Made by a program: the position numbers and the translations under genes. From assembly GCA_000447245.1 (NCBI GenBank), contig AUYT01000001.1, forward strand, positions 724,825-788,824: 64,000 bases of DNA, in the 5' to 3' direction. This DNA comes from a candidate division Zixibacteria bacterium RBG-1 (lineage in GTDB: Bacteria; Zixibacteria; MSB-5A5; DSPP01; RBG-1). Positions 24,228 through 33,644 of this stretch are shown here, one piece after another (the first letter of the stretch is position 1; every line of letters begins with the position of its first letter). The notes under the pieces were generated by a model, which was not told the DNA's origin, did no database searches, and was given only the letters and a program-made list of their open reading frames with translations.

Positions 24228-24614
24228 TCATTTTCCCCTATCCAGACTCCACCGTCCGCCTCCACGTGTAGCTAGGTAAAGAAAAATGAAGCAGTAGAGA
24301 ACCGCCATTTCACCCCGATTGACTACCGGGAAAAATGCCGAACTGATTTGAAACTTCCAGTGGAACTGGAAATAAGCCACCGCCATTTCACCGCTGGCTA
24401 TAAAGGCCGCCCAGCGGGTCTGGAACCCCACCATTACCAAAAGGCCGCAAATCAACTCCAAAAGCCCTCCAATCCAAACCTGGGACCCTACCGCGGGCTG
24501 GTGATCGCTTAGCACTCCAAAAATTTTCTGAACTCCGTGAAATGAAAACATAAACCCAGCCATAATGCGCATCAAGGCGTAGGCCTGGTCGCTGTATTTG
24601 GCAAGTCTTTTCAT
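24228..24614 (-). CDS. DoxX family membrane protein
   Basis: A 128-residue protein with four transmembrane segments. RIMAGFMFSFHGVQKIFG, IGGLLELICGLLVMVGFQTR and GEMAVLYCFIFLYLATRGGG follow the DoxX/YphA pattern. Members are small quinone- or redox-associated membrane proteins of loosely defined role. The ATG at 24614 has GGAGT nearby. It lies between island repeats C and D and is transcribed toward the trehalose genes (convergent). Confidence 0.88.
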   Translation of the reverse strand: MKRLAKYSDQAYALMRIMAGFMFSFHGVQKIFGVLSDHQPAVGSQVWIGGLLELICGLLVMVGFQTRWAAFIASGEMAVAYFQFHWKFQISSAFFPVVNRGEMAVLYCFIFLYLATRGGGRWSLDRGK

Positions 24615-24652
24615 TTATTTACTCCTTTGGTTAATGTCTGGTAATAAAGCTC

Positions 24653-24671
24653 GTAAGCCCAGGTTGTCCTC
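24653..24671. repeat. Partial copy of the island repeat
   Basis: GTAAGCCCAGGTTGTCCTC matches the left part of copy E (25484: GTAGCCCAGGTTGTCCTC) with one extra base. The right half is missing. It lies upstream of doxX. Confidence 0.7.
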
Positions 24672-24747
24672 CCCCCTTTTTATTTGAGTTCATTTTCTCT
24701 TCCATATTGTTACTTTTTCTATTGATTTTTTTTTTTTATTCTAGTTC

Positions 24748-24821
24748 GTAGACCCACGTTGTCCTCAACGTGGGATTCCCCATAATAATCATTCACCCAG
24801 CTTGAGTCAAGCTGAGTCTAC
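24748..24821. repeat. Island-bounding two-hairpin repeat, copy D (most intact)
   Basis: Arms GTAGACCCA (24748-24756) and TGAGTCTAC (24813-24821, one mismatch). Hairpin 1 is CCCACGTTG-TCCT-CAACGTGGG; hairpin 2 is CAGCTTGAGTCAAGCTG, with CATAATAATCATTC between them. The following gene's stop lies 4 bp away. Confidence 0.9.
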
Positions 24822-24824
24822 AAA

Positions 24825-25445
24825 CTAAAGCTTCTTGCTAAAAAAGAGCGCTAAAAGTAGCATCGATCCCGATGCAGTGACTAGCCATGGTGAACCGAAA
24901 AGCAATAATGTTGTTGAGAAATGAGGATAAAAATAGACAAATGCAATTACGGGAGTCATGAGGCTATTAGCCAGAAAAAACCACTTAACCCATCTCTCAA
25001 ACCCTTTCTTTGCAAAAACAGGGACTGCGAATAATGTCGCCAAACCCAAGAATATGTAACCCAGCGCGTCAACATCCCAGAAGAGAGAGTGGGGAGTTTG
25101 GTCGAGAACACGAATTTCATCTAGCGCACCCTTGAGTGTCATGGGGATTACAGTCGCCAATTGAACTACGTAGTTCAATGTGACATAAGTCGCATACATT
25201 ATTGAGAAGAGAAGTGCTGCATGAGTCCAAATCTTCTTCTCATCCGGCACGGTATAGTGAAGCGCAACAAAGGCAAGCATAAATGGAACTTCAATACCCA
25301 GAGCAAAACCAAAAATAAGAATTGCATCCAAGGGGTATTTTGTAACACTCAAAAGTTGAAGAATTTGAGCGACACTGTATCCAGCAGCTGCAACAAATGC
25401 GATCAAAGCTGACCAAAACCCTATTCTGTAAATTACTTTTTGCAT
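24825..25445 (-). CDS. Multi-pass membrane protein of unknown function
   Basis: About 206 residues from the ATG at 25445 (a TTG at 25463 is also in frame). Six to seven hydrophobic segments are visible, among them FWSALIAFVAAAGYSVAQIL, ILIFGFALGIEVPFMLAFVA and YIFLGLATLFAVPVFA. I do not recognise the family; general layout is DUF4386-like but the DUF4386 motifs are absent. It lies between island repeats D and E, so it is one more single-gene unit of this island. Confidence 0.7.
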   Translation of the reverse strand: MQKVIYRIGFWSALIAFVAAAGYSVAQILQLLSVTKYPLDAILIFGFALGIEVPFMLAFVALHYTVPDEKKIWTHAALLFSIMYATYVTLNYVVQLATVIPMTLKGALDEIRVLDQTPHSLFWDVDALGYIFLGLATLFAVPVFAKKGFERWVKWFFLANSLMTPVIAFVYFYPHFSTTLLLFGSPWLVTASGSMLLLALFFSKKL

Positions 25446-25483
25446 GTTTACATTATATGTCAATCGATAATACTGCCAAGCTC

Positions 25484-25513
25484 GTAGCCCAGGTTGTCCT
25501 CAACCAGGGACTA
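25484..25513. repeat. Half copy of the island repeat, copy E
   Basis: GTAGCCCAGGTTGTCCTCAA followed by CCAGGGACTA: the first hairpin of the family (AGGTTG-TCCT-CAACC) with changed stem bases. It marks the right edge of the island, 24 bp from the 3' end of uvrA. Confidence 0.75.
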
Positions 25514-25536
25514 AACTTGATTTTTAGGTTTCGTCA

Positions 25537-28410
25537 CTAACTACTCCTGACAGTCCGCTCCATCGAAAGAGGCGTCGCCTCTTTATTCTTTCTCACCGCC
25601 AATTCTTTTCTCAAAAACTGCCCAGTATAACTTCTCTCCACCTGTGCCACCTCTTCCGGAGTGCCGGCCGCCACCACATAACCCCCAGCTTCTCCCCCTT
25701 CCGGTCCCAAATCAATAATATAATCCGCAGTTTTAATCACATCTAAATTATGCTCAATCACGATCACTGTATTTCCACGTTCAACCAGTTCATTCAAAAC
25801 ATTCAAAAGCATCTTAATATCCTCAAAATGCAAACCAGTGGTCGGCTCATCCAATAAATACAAAGTATTTCCAGTAGCCACCTTGGATAATTCAGTGGAA
25901 AGCTTAACCCTTTGAGCTTCTCCGCCCGATAAAGTAGTAGCCGGTTGCCCCAAATGAATATAAGCCAAACCGACATCTTTTAAAGTTTTCAACTTTCGTC
26001 TGATTTTAGGAATATGCTCAAAGAACGAATGACCTTCATCTACTGTCATATCCAAAATATCAGCAATAGATTTCCCTCGATATTTAATTTCTAAAGTTTC
26101 CCGATTATATCTCTTTCCTTTACAGTTCTCACACGGTACATAAACATCTGGCAAAAAGTGCATCTCGATTTTAATTATTCCATCCCCTTCACAGGCATCA
26201 CATCTACCTCCTTTGACATTGAAGGAAAATCGACCAGCTTTGTAACCTCTGACTTTAGCATCTGGCAGTTGGGCAAATAAGTCTCTGATATAAGTAAAAA
26301 GCCCAGTGTAAGTAGCTGGGTTAGAGCGGGGAGTTCTTCCAATAGGGGATTGGTCGATATTTATCACTTTGTCGATTTCACCCAACCCGGAGATTTTTTC
26401 ATACGCCAGGGGCTCTTCTTTGGAGTTATAAAAATGGGCTGATAAAATTCGATACAAGGTCTCATTGATTAAAGTAGATTTCCCGGAACCGGAGACACCG
26501 GTAACGCAGATAAATACTCCTAGGGGGATTTCAACTTTGATATTTTTTAAATTATTTCCTTTGGCTCCACTCAAAACTATGTATGTTCCCTGTCCTCTTC
26601 TGCGGTAAGCCGGGATAGGAATGGTCATTTTCCCGGACAGATATTTCCCGGTCAAGGAGCGGCCATTTTGTTTGATATAATCTGGAGGACCTACAGCGAC
26701 TATGTTACCACCATTTTTACCGGCTCCCGGACCTAAGTCAATCACCCAGTCAGAGCTGTTGATGGTCTCTTTATCATGCTCCACCACTATCACCGTATTT
26801 CCCAAATCCCTTAAGCTGACCAAAGTATTCAAAAGTTTTTTATTATCCCTCTGATGCAGACCGATGGATGGTTCATCCAAAATATACAGGACTCCCACTA
26901 AACGAGAACCGATTTGAGTAGCTAAACGAATTCTCTGGGCCTCTCCTCCTGATAAAGAGGCCGCAGTTCGGTCCAGAGTCAGATAATCCAACCCCACGTT
27001 TATCATAAAGGTCAGACGTTCGTTGATCTCCTTTAAAATCTGCTTGGCAATGGTTTTTTCTTTCTGATTTAATTTCAGGTTTTCCACGAATTCTTTGGCA
27101 GCTTTGACCGACATCCGGGTTATCTGATGAATGTTCAAATCATGGACCTTGATGGAGAGAGATTCTCTCTTTAACCTTGCACCATTGCACTTAGGACAGG
27201 GTTTGACCCGCATAAAAGTTTCAATCCAGTCCCGCACTCCTTGAGACTGGGTCTGTTTATATCTTCTTTCTAAATTGGGAATCACCCCTTCAAAGTCGGA
27301 GTAATACTCCCCGTAACCTTTACCTTCCCTTAAATGATACTCAAATTTGATTTCATCCTCGGTTCCATATAAAATCACCTGTTTGGCTTTTTGGGGTAAA
27401 TTTTTAAAGGGGGTGTTGAAATTAAATTTGAAATGGTCAGCCAGGCTTCTCAATTGATGTAAATACCAATTCCCGGCCGGCATCCCCCAGGGTGCAATAG
27501 CCCCATCTGACAGAGATAAATTGGGGTCTCGAACCAAGAGATTGGAATCAATCTCCATTTTATTTCCCAAACCATCACAGCCGGGACAGGCACCGAAAGG
27601 GGAATTGAAGGAAAACATGCGGGGCTGAATTTCTTCGTAGGAGATTCCACAATTGACACAGGCATAATGCTCGGAGAATAGAAGCTCCGGTTTCCCCTGC
27701 ACATCGATTAAAACCACTCCCGAACCCATTCTCAAAGCTGTCTCCAGAGAATCAGCTAACCTTTTACCCACTTTTGGCTCAACTACTAATCTGTCAACCA
27801 CGACTTCAATACTATGCTTTTTATTTTTGTCCAATTTTATCGGTTCGGTTACCTCATAAATCTTTTTATCCACTCTGACCCGGACAAACCCCTCTTTTTT
27901 TACCTCCTCTAACAAATCTTTGTATTCCCCTTTTCTCCCCCTGACCAGAGGAGCTAAAATCTGAATTTTACTTCCTTGAGGCAGGGCTAAGATGGCATCT
28001 ACAATCTGGTCTACGGTCTGCTGGGCGATTTTTCGGCCGCATTTGTAGCAGTAGGGAATTCCTATGCGGGCAAACAGTAATCTTAAATAATCATAAATTT
28101 CAGTAACCGTAGCTACCGTGGAGCGGGGATTTTTAGCGGAACTTCTCTGTTCAATCGATATGGCCGGTGAAAGACCATCGATGAAATCCACATCCGGTTT
28201 TTCCATCAACCCCAGAAACTGGCGGGCGTAGGCGGAAAGGGATTCGACATATCTTCTCTGCCCTTCGGCATAAATGGTATCAAAAGCCAGAGAAGATTTT
28301 CCGGAGCCGGAAAGTCCGGTTATCACCACTAACTTTTCACGGGGGATGTCTAAATCGATATTTTTTAAATTATGCTCCCGGGCACCTTTGACTACGATAT
28401 AGCCGGACAT
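25537..28410 (-). CDS. uvrA: Excinuclease ABC subunit A
   Basis: A 957-residue UvrA, slightly longer than the usual 940 because of a basic C-terminal tail. It has two ABC modules: Walker [13 protein letters not shown] (about 31-42) and [11 protein letters not shown] (about 645), signatures [12 protein letters not shown] and [12 protein letters not shown]. The zinc modules show CVNCG/CPGCDG and [14 protein letters not shown]. It scans DNA for bulky damage and loads UvrB in the cytoplasm. It is transcribed toward the accessory island, alone. Confidence 0.98.
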   Translation of the reverse strand: MSGYIVVKGAREHNLKNIDLDIPREKLVVITGLSGSGKSSLAFDTIYAEGQRRYVESLSAYARQFLGLMEKPDVDFIDGLSPAISIEQRSSAKNPRSTVATVTEIYDYLRLLFARIGIPYCYKCGRKIAQQTVDQIVDAILALPQGSKIQILAPLVRGRKGEYKDLLEEVKKEGFVRVRVDKKIYEVTEPIKLDKNKKHSIEVVVDRLVVEPKVGKRLADSLETALRMGSGVVLIDVQGKPELLFSEHYACVNCGISYEEIQPRMFSFNSPFGACPGCDGLGNKMEIDSNLLVRDPNLSLSDGAIAPWGMPAGNWYLHQLRSLADHFKFNFNTPFKNLPQKAKQVILYGTEDEIKFEYHLREGKGYGEYYSDFEGVIPNLERRYKQTQSQGVRDWIETFMRVKPCPKCNGARLKRESLSIKVHDLNIHQITRMSVKAAKEFVENLKLNQKEKTIAKQILKEINERLTFMINVGLDYLTLDRTAASLSGGEAQRIRLATQIGSRLVGVLYILDEPSIGLHQRDNKKLLNTLVSLRDLGNTVIVVEHDKETINSSDWVIDLGPGAGKNGGNIVAVGPPDYIKQNGRSLTGKYLSGKMTIPIPAYRRRGQGTYIVLSGAKGNNLKNIKVEIPLGVFICVTGVSGSGKSTLINETLYRILSAHFYNSKEEPLAYEKISGLGEIDKVINIDQSPIGRTPRSNPATYTGLFTYIRDLFAQLPDAKVRGYKAGRFSFNVKGGRCDACEGDGIIKIEMHFLPDVYVPCENCKGKRYNRETLEIKYRGKSIADILDMTVDEGHSFFEHIPKIRRKLKTLKDVGLAYIHLGQPATTLSGGEAQRVKLSTELSKVATGNTLYLLDEPTTGLHFEDIKMLLNVLNELVERGNTVIVIEHNLDVIKTADYIIDLGPEGGEAGGYVVAAGTPEEVAQVERSYTGQFLRKELAVRKNKEATPLSMERTVRSS

Positions 28411-28620
28411 ACGTCACACCTCTTCAATAAAAAATTCTGTTTTTACAGCATTTGGTCAAACTTATAATATAATAAAAAATCACCAGAAAGCAACTCTCTT
28501 GACCTTCTAATGTTGATGCACGAATAAAATCAGTCAAGTCAATTATGGCATTGTAAGTTTTTAAATTTCATAATCTTGAAATTAAAATTGGCGGACTTTT
28601 TAAAAATCTTCAATTTGCTA

Positions 28621-28649
28621 TTGACAAATAAAAATTATTGTAGTAAAAT
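28621..28649 (+). promoter_or_regulatory. Sigma-70-like promoter upstream of the FadL-like gene
   Basis: TTGACA (28621-28626), 17-base spacer, TAAAAT (28644-28649). It lies about 90 bp upstream of the start of the outer-membrane protein gene. The remaining 28411-28620 gap shows only AT-rich sequence. Confidence 0.75.
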
Positions 28650-28739
28650 ACGAGACGCTTTTTATAAGCCAAAGGGTGAAATCTAAGAAAATATCATATT
28701 GACATCTTATAATTAACCTTAACAAATATGGAGATAAGG

Positions 28740-30269
28740 ATGAATGGTCCGATTTATTCCGACCGAAGTGGTTCGACTATACTCACCATAAAGAGGAAGT
28801 TATTCATTGCCACGCTCATACTTTTGTTTATCCCCCAACTGTTGTGGGCTTCCGGGATGTCCCTAAATGTGGGTGCCAAAGCCAGCGCCTTAGGAGGCGC
28901 TTTCAGAGGACTGGCAGATGACTGGTCAGCGGCCTGGTGGAACCCGGCCGGTCTGGCTTATCTGCAAAAATCAGAAGCCAATTCTATTTTATCCATAATC
29001 ATTCCCAGACAAAAATATGAACCGGATGTACGCTTAAGCAATGGTTCGGAACTAGGCTATCGCAACGACGAAACTCGGTTTCCGGATGACCGGATTTTTT
29101 ACTATCCCAATTTTTCCACTTTTTACAAATTTCAAAGTGCCGGGGGAATTACCGCCGGAATGGCTTTCTTTTTACCTTATGGCTTGGGCTCCCGCTGGGA
29201 TTTATTTAACCCATTAGCAGGTTATATTGACCCACTTAAAGATACAATACCTTATGCCCGAATTGACCATGAAGCCAGCTTTATAGTGGTCGACTTTCAT
29301 CCCAGCATCGCCAAAGAGGTGGTTAAGGATAAGTTAGCTTTGGGATTAGGGTTAGCCATTCAAAAGTCAGATTTTACCTGGAGAAGACCGAATTTTATCC
29401 CCACCATCTTGTTGCCCATTACCACCATGTATCAACAGCCCGAAAACGTTAACCGGCCCTATGATAACATTATTATGGACAGCCACATGGAGTTTGACGG
29501 CTGGGGAGTGGGAATAAACTTAGGAGTTATGTACCAGCTTTCTCCCAAAGTAAAACTGGGTGGTTCCTACCGTTCTCCAGTAAATATCAAGTTAACCGGC
29601 CATAATCGGATGTCGGTCTATTTTCCCAATAATTCTCAAATTGTTACCAATGACAGCACTGCACAACCTTACTTTTCCGGTGGGAGTGCCCAGACCTCAG
29701 CGGAAGTCAAGACCACTTTAAATCTCCCGGCTGAATTGGGGGCTGGGTTTGCGTATCAAGCTTCAGATAAGTTTACCTTGATGGCCGATATTTCCTGGAC
29801 TAGCTGGTCCAGAATGAAGATTTTAGATCTGAATTACAGTACCAAAGCCCAGTGGGTATCTCCGGCCGGGGATACTCTGAATTACGGGTTGAATCCTTTG
29901 GGTACTCCGGCAGATTCAGGCATCGTTTTTAACTGGAAAGATGTCACCCGCTTCAGCGTTGGTGCTGAATATCACTTTAAGGAAAACTGGATAGCCCGGG
30001 CTGGTTATTACCATGACCCCACTGCCATTCCGGACCAGTCTTTGAATCCACTCGTCTTAGATTTTGCTGATAAAAACAGCCTAAATTTTGGACTTAGCTA
30101 CAAAATCAACGCCTATGAGGTTGGGTATAACATAGAGTATATCAGTTACGATAATCGTGAAATAACTCAAATTAAAGATGTCAACGGAGATGGCCTGTTC
30201 GACAACTTTCCAGGAAGTTATTCCACAGCCCAATACAGTTCCTTTTTCTATTTCACCTACAGATTCTAA
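28740..30269 (+). CDS. OmpP1/FadL-type outer-membrane transport protein
   Basis: About 509 residues from the ATG at 28740, which follows GGAGATAAGG; an ATG at 28728 is also in frame. A signal peptide ends near LLWASG. The mature N-terminus MSLNVGAKASALGGAFRGLA with DDWSAAWWNPAGLA is the classic FadL/OmpP1 hatch region. Alternating beta-strands follow to a C-terminal YFTYRF with terminal Phe, as expected for a barrel. The family takes up hydrophobic molecules. It lies 11 bp upstream of the esterase-like lipoprotein, so both are probably co-expressed. Confidence 0.9.
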   Translation: MNGPIYSDRSGSTILTIKRKLFIATLILLFIPQLLWASGMSLNVGAKASALGGAFRGLADDWSAAWWNPAGLAYLQKSEANSILSIIIPRQKYEPDVRLSNGSELGYRNDETRFPDDRIFYYPNFSTFYKFQSAGGITAGMAFFLPYGLGSRWDLFNPLAGYIDPLKDTIPYARIDHEASFIVVDFHPSIAKEVVKDKLALGLGLAIQKSDFTWRRPNFIPTILLPITTMYQQPENVNRPYDNIIMDSHMEFDGWGVGINLGVMYQLSPKVKLGGSYRSPVNIKLTGHNRMSVYFPNNSQIVTNDSTAQPYFSGGSAQTSAEVKTTLNLPAELGAGFAYQASDKFTLMADISWTSWSRMKILDLNYSTKAQWVSPAGDTLNYGLNPLGTPADSGIVFNWKDVTRFSVGAEYHFKENWIARAGYYHDPTAIPDQSLNPLVLDFADKNSLNFGLSYKINAYEVGYNIEYISYDNREITQIKDVNGDGLFDNFPGSYSTAQYSSFFYFTYRF

Positions 30270-30280
30270 GGAGAGGGAAA

Positions 30281-31492
30281 ATGCGAAAATTAAGTTTAAT
30301 TTTAATGTTAGGTCTCAGTCTGATTATAGCTTTAAGCGGGTGTAAAAAGAGAAAAAATCCGGTCGAGCCGACCATTTTAAAGCAACCCACTTATTTTCAA
30401 ATCTCCCAAAATTTATGGCCAGCTTTGGATAACCCTCCTTTAAGTAATCAGTTCTCCATCCCCTCTCGGACCGTGGTGGTATCTATCCCGGGTGAAGTAC
30501 CTATAGACAACCAAGGACATGTACCACTGACCTGGAAAAAGAAATATCCGGTCTTGTATTTTTTAACCGATTTTGGTCAGGACGCTCTCACTTTTGCCCA
30601 AACCTATCGGGTGAACGACATCGCCGATGAATTGACAGCCAAAGGAGAAATCCAGCCCATGATTGTTGTGATAGCTGACGGCAACAATCCTATGGGGGGT
30701 GGTTTCTATGTCAATTCCATAGGCGGCCGGTATGAGGATTATATTGCCCTTGATTTGAGGCTCAAAATGGACACTTCGATTTTTACCAGAATTGTGAATG
30801 ATAGCACAAAAAAAAGAGGAATCAGCGGAGTAGGAATGGGTGGTTACGGCGCTTTCAGGGTGGCTATGGATTATCCTCAATTTTATAGTTCGGTAAGTGC
30901 CATCTCTGCCCCTCTCTCAATAGATGCCGGGCCAAACGGCGACTGGTTTACAGATTATCTGCGGGCAACAGCTGTGCAGGAAAGTTTGACTTTCTCACCT
31001 TACCCTGACTCCAACATTGTTCCTATTACTGACCCACTCGATAAGACCACACCTGCTACCAACTGGCTCTTTGCAATGGCTTTAGGGTTTTCTCCCCACG
31101 ATCCAGGAGATACTGATTCCAGTTCCTATTTTAAGATTGAGAACTATCCTCAGGGTGGTCCATTCCGCGGTGTGGATTTGCCTTTCGACTCCGCCGGAAG
31201 TCTTCGGGCTTCCATTTGGACTAACTGGGTGGATAGTAATGACGTTAAAACACTATTGGCAGGTCCTAAAGCTGGATCTTTAGCTAATACCAAGATTTAT
31301 TTTGAGGTGGGGCTCCAGGATAGTTACATGTTACAAATTGCCAATAAAAACTTTAACAACTTTATGGCAACTCAAAGTTATACTTACATTTATCATGAAT
31401 ATACTGGATACGGCAGCTTCCCTGCTGACCATTTCAATTTTGCTTTTGACCGTATAGTTGCCATTCTGAAGTTTCATTCCAGCAATTTTTAG
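30281..31492 (+). CDS. Esterase-fold lipoprotein lacking the nucleophilic Ser (probable pseudo-esterase)
   Basis: A 403-residue lipoprotein: signal sequence with lipobox LSGC (Cys at about 20), then an alpha/beta hydrolase domain of the esterase D type (KKYPVLYFLTDFG). Where active members have GLSMGGYGA, this protein has GVGMGGYGA, so residue 185, the expected nucleophile, is Gly (codon GGA at 30833-30835). A C-terminal His-containing segment (YGSFPADHFNFAF) is kept. The fold is probably retained and catalysis lost, or another residue is used. It follows the FadL-like barrel by 11 bp. Confidence 0.82.
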   Translation: MRKLSLILMLGLSLIIALSGCKKRKNPVEPTILKQPTYFQISQNLWPALDNPPLSNQFSIPSRTVVVSIPGEVPIDNQGHVPLTWKKKYPVLYFLTDFGQDALTFAQTYRVNDIADELTAKGEIQPMIVVIADGNNPMGGGFYVNSIGGRYEDYIALDLRLKMDTSIFTRIVNDSTKKRGISGVGMGGYGAFRVAMDYPQFYSSVSAISAPLSIDAGPNGDWFTDYLRATAVQESLTFSPYPDSNIVPITDPLDKTTPATNWLFAMALGFSPHDPGDTDSSSYFKIENYPQGGPFRGVDLPFDSAGSLRASIWTNWVDSNDVKTLLAGPKAGSLANTKIYFEVGLQDSYMLQIANKNFNNFMATQSYTYIYHEYTGYGSFPADHFNFAFDRIVAILKFHSSNF

Positions 31493-31540
31493 TTTAAACA
31501 TTGCTCTTTAACATATGGTGTCGCTTTTGCTTAGGAGTAT

Positions 31541-31570
31541 AAAATCCCCTCTCTGAATAAGAGGGGTTTT
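31541..31570 (+). terminator. Rho-independent terminator after the FadL-esterase pair
   Basis: AAAATCCCCTCT (31541-31552) pairs with AGAGGGG-TTTT (31560-31570), with T-rich downstream sequence. It lies 49 bp after the stop codon. Confidence 0.75.
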
Positions 31571-31719
31571 CATATAGGCCAAAGTGGCAGATTTGTCTGT
31601 TAAATGAACATAAAATGGGAAATATTTTCCTATATATCTAAAAATTTTTAAAATAAATAATAATAATTGCCTAAGCAGATTCCGATAATTAAAACAGTCC
31701 ATAATGAGAGGAGGGACTT

Positions 31720-32985
31720 GTGTTAAAAAAGCTGAAAATACCCTCAGCCCTGCTGTTCCAGTTTCTGATTATTTTTTCTTTGGCGTTTCTTCTGACAATT
31801 GCCGAGAAAACCTCTAAACAGGTGGGCTTAATTTCCGACCCGGTCCAGGAGCCGGTTAACGAAGCCTCGCTTATGACCGGCAGTGTCAAACCGGGAGAGA
31901 CCTTGTCTCTATCTCTAATCAGAAATGGGATACCCCATTTCTTAGTGGATGAGATTGTCAAGCCCTTAACCAGTCTTTTAGACTTAAGAAAATGCAAACC
32001 GGGAGACTTTTTTAAGCTTTTGATAACCCCGGATACTTCGATTTTGTCCTTCGAATACTGGAGAGGTAATAAAGAGAGATATAGAGTAGAAGAGAAAGAT
32101 GGTGCCTTTGTAGCTTATCTTGCTCCAGTGGTCTTTACCAGGCAGATTAAGACCCTTTCCGGGGAGGTGCACAACTCTCTCTGGGAATCTATGCAGACTC
32201 AGGTAAAATCAGACGAGCTAATCTTAAGATTGTCAGATATCTTTGCCTGGGAGGTGGACTTTTTAACGGAAGTACAGAATGGCGACCGCTTTAAAATAAT
32301 CTACGAAGAGTTGTTTAACGAACAAAATGAGTTTGTAGAGTATGGTGAAATCCTGGCGGCTGAATTCGACTTACAGGGGACCAAATACACGGCCATTAAC
32401 TATAAAGATTCCACCGGTCATTCGGACTATTATGACTTAAACGGCAACTCCTTAAGAAAGGCCTTTTTAAAAACTCCCTTGAATTACCGAAGAATATCTT
32501 CCGGTTTTTCCTACAGCCGTAAACATCCGGTATTCCGGATCAACCGGCCCCATTTTGGAGTAGATTTTTCAGCCCCCTGGGGAACTCCGGTGGTGGCAGT
32601 GGCTGATGGTCAGGTGATTTTCAGCGGCTGGAAATCCGGGTTAGGAAGAACAGTGGAGGTTAAACATAACAACGGCTTTATTACCTGTTACGGACACTTA
32701 TCCCGGGTAGCCAAAGGGATTTATCCGGGTAAAAGGGTCTCCCAGAAAGATATTGTGGCTTTTGTCGGTTCCACCGGAATTACCACCAGTCCGCACCTGC
32801 ATTATGAGTTAAGAATCAGCGGTCGTCCGGTTGACCCTTTAAAAGTGACTTTCCCTCCCTCTTCTCCGGTCAGTAAACTATTTCTGGCAGATTTTGAGCA
32901 GACCAAGGAAAAGTGGGTCTACACTTTGGGATTATTAGAAGACTTGAATTTGGTGGCTCTGCCTCAGGAATCAATGGCGAAATAG
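31720..32985 (+). CDS. M23 family metallopeptidase (peptidoglycan endopeptidase)
   Basis: A 421-residue protein, GTG start after GAGGAGG. An N-terminal signal anchor (LLFQFLIIFSLAFLLTIAE) is followed by an OapA/LysM-like region (VKPGETLSLSLIRNGIP) and the LytM/M23 domain. The zinc ligands are visible in HFGVDFSAPWGTPV and HLHYELR, and YGHL is conserved. It likely cleaves peptidoglycan cross-links in the periplasm, like MepM. It lies 33 bp before comF but with a different role. Confidence 0.92.
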   Translation: MLKKLKIPSALLFQFLIIFSLAFLLTIAEKTSKQVGLISDPVQEPVNEASLMTGSVKPGETLSLSLIRNGIPHFLVDEIVKPLTSLLDLRKCKPGDFFKLLITPDTSILSFEYWRGNKERYRVEEKDGAFVAYLAPVVFTRQIKTLSGEVHNSLWESMQTQVKSDELILRLSDIFAWEVDFLTEVQNGDRFKIIYEELFNEQNEFVEYGEILAAEFDLQGTKYTAINYKDSTGHSDYYDLNGNSLRKAFLKTPLNYRRISSGFSYSRKHPVFRINRPHFGVDFSAPWGTPVVAVADGQVIFSGWKSGLGRTVEVKHNNGFITCYGHLSRVAKGIYPGKRVSQKDIVAFVGSTGITTSPHLHYELRISGRPVDPLKVTFPPSSPVSKLFLADFEQTKEKWVYTLGLLEDLNLVALPQESMAK

Positions 32986-33017
32986 CTCACTTTTGCTTTA
33001 GGTAGAGTTTTTGGGAT

Positions 33018-33644
33018 GTGAAGTTTATAAGAATCTCAATTGATTTAATCAAGAAACTAAGGGGTTGGATTTTAGCAGATGAAATCCGGCCCCTCAGTTT
33101 TTCTGAGTTGAAACCTTTGACTTTGGCAGGTAATTTTGACTTGGGATATGCTCTTGGTAAATATTCAGAAAAAAAGAGAACAGAATTGGGGAAATTGATT
33201 TATCATTTTAAATACAAGAAAAATAGAAAAGCCGGTGAAATCTTAGTGGATTTAAGTTATCAATTCATAAAGCAGAGTTACCCTATTCTCGATATAATAG
33301 TACCAGTCCCGCCGGCAGTTGCCTCCACCCATTTTTTTGTCAATAGATTTTTTTCTAAATCCTTGGCAGAAAAATTACAAAAACCGTTGGAGAATAAGTT
33401 AATTCATAGAATAAGATTTGTTCCAGAACAAAAGATATTCAGGAATTTAAAAGATGAAAAGGAAAATGTCAGAGATAGCTTTAAGTTGACAGAACCTCAA
33501 AAAGTCAAAAATAAAACTCTTTTATTGATTGATGACATCTATGACACCGGAGCGACCGTAAATGAAATTTCTCATCTTTTAAAATCTGCTTTCGCCCACC
33601 AAGTTTTCGTATTTACTATAGCCAAGACCGGCTTTTATGTCTGA
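33018..33644 (+). CDS. comF: ComF-like phosphoribosyltransferase-domain protein
   Basis: A 208-residue protein with a GTG start. The C-terminal phosphoribosyltransferase fold has the PRPP-loop-like LLLIDDIYDTGATVNEI. IIVPVPPAV and LGKLIYHFKYKKN match ComF/GntX. The N-terminal Cys4 zinc finger of typical ComF is missing. ComF assists uptake of transforming DNA in competent bacteria; its mechanism is not fully known. The stop overlaps dprA by 8 bp, so both competence-related genes are coupled. Confidence 0.88.
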   Translation: MKFIRISIDLIKKLRGWILADEIRPLSFSELKPLTLAGNFDLGYALGKYSEKKRTELGKLIYHFKYKKNRKAGEILVDLSYQFIKQSYPILDIIVPVPPAVASTHFFVNRFFSKSLAEKLQKPLENKLIHRIRFVPEQKIFRNLKDEKENVRDSFKLTEPQKVKNKTLLLIDDIYDTGATVNEISHLLKSAFAHQVFVFTIAKTGFYV

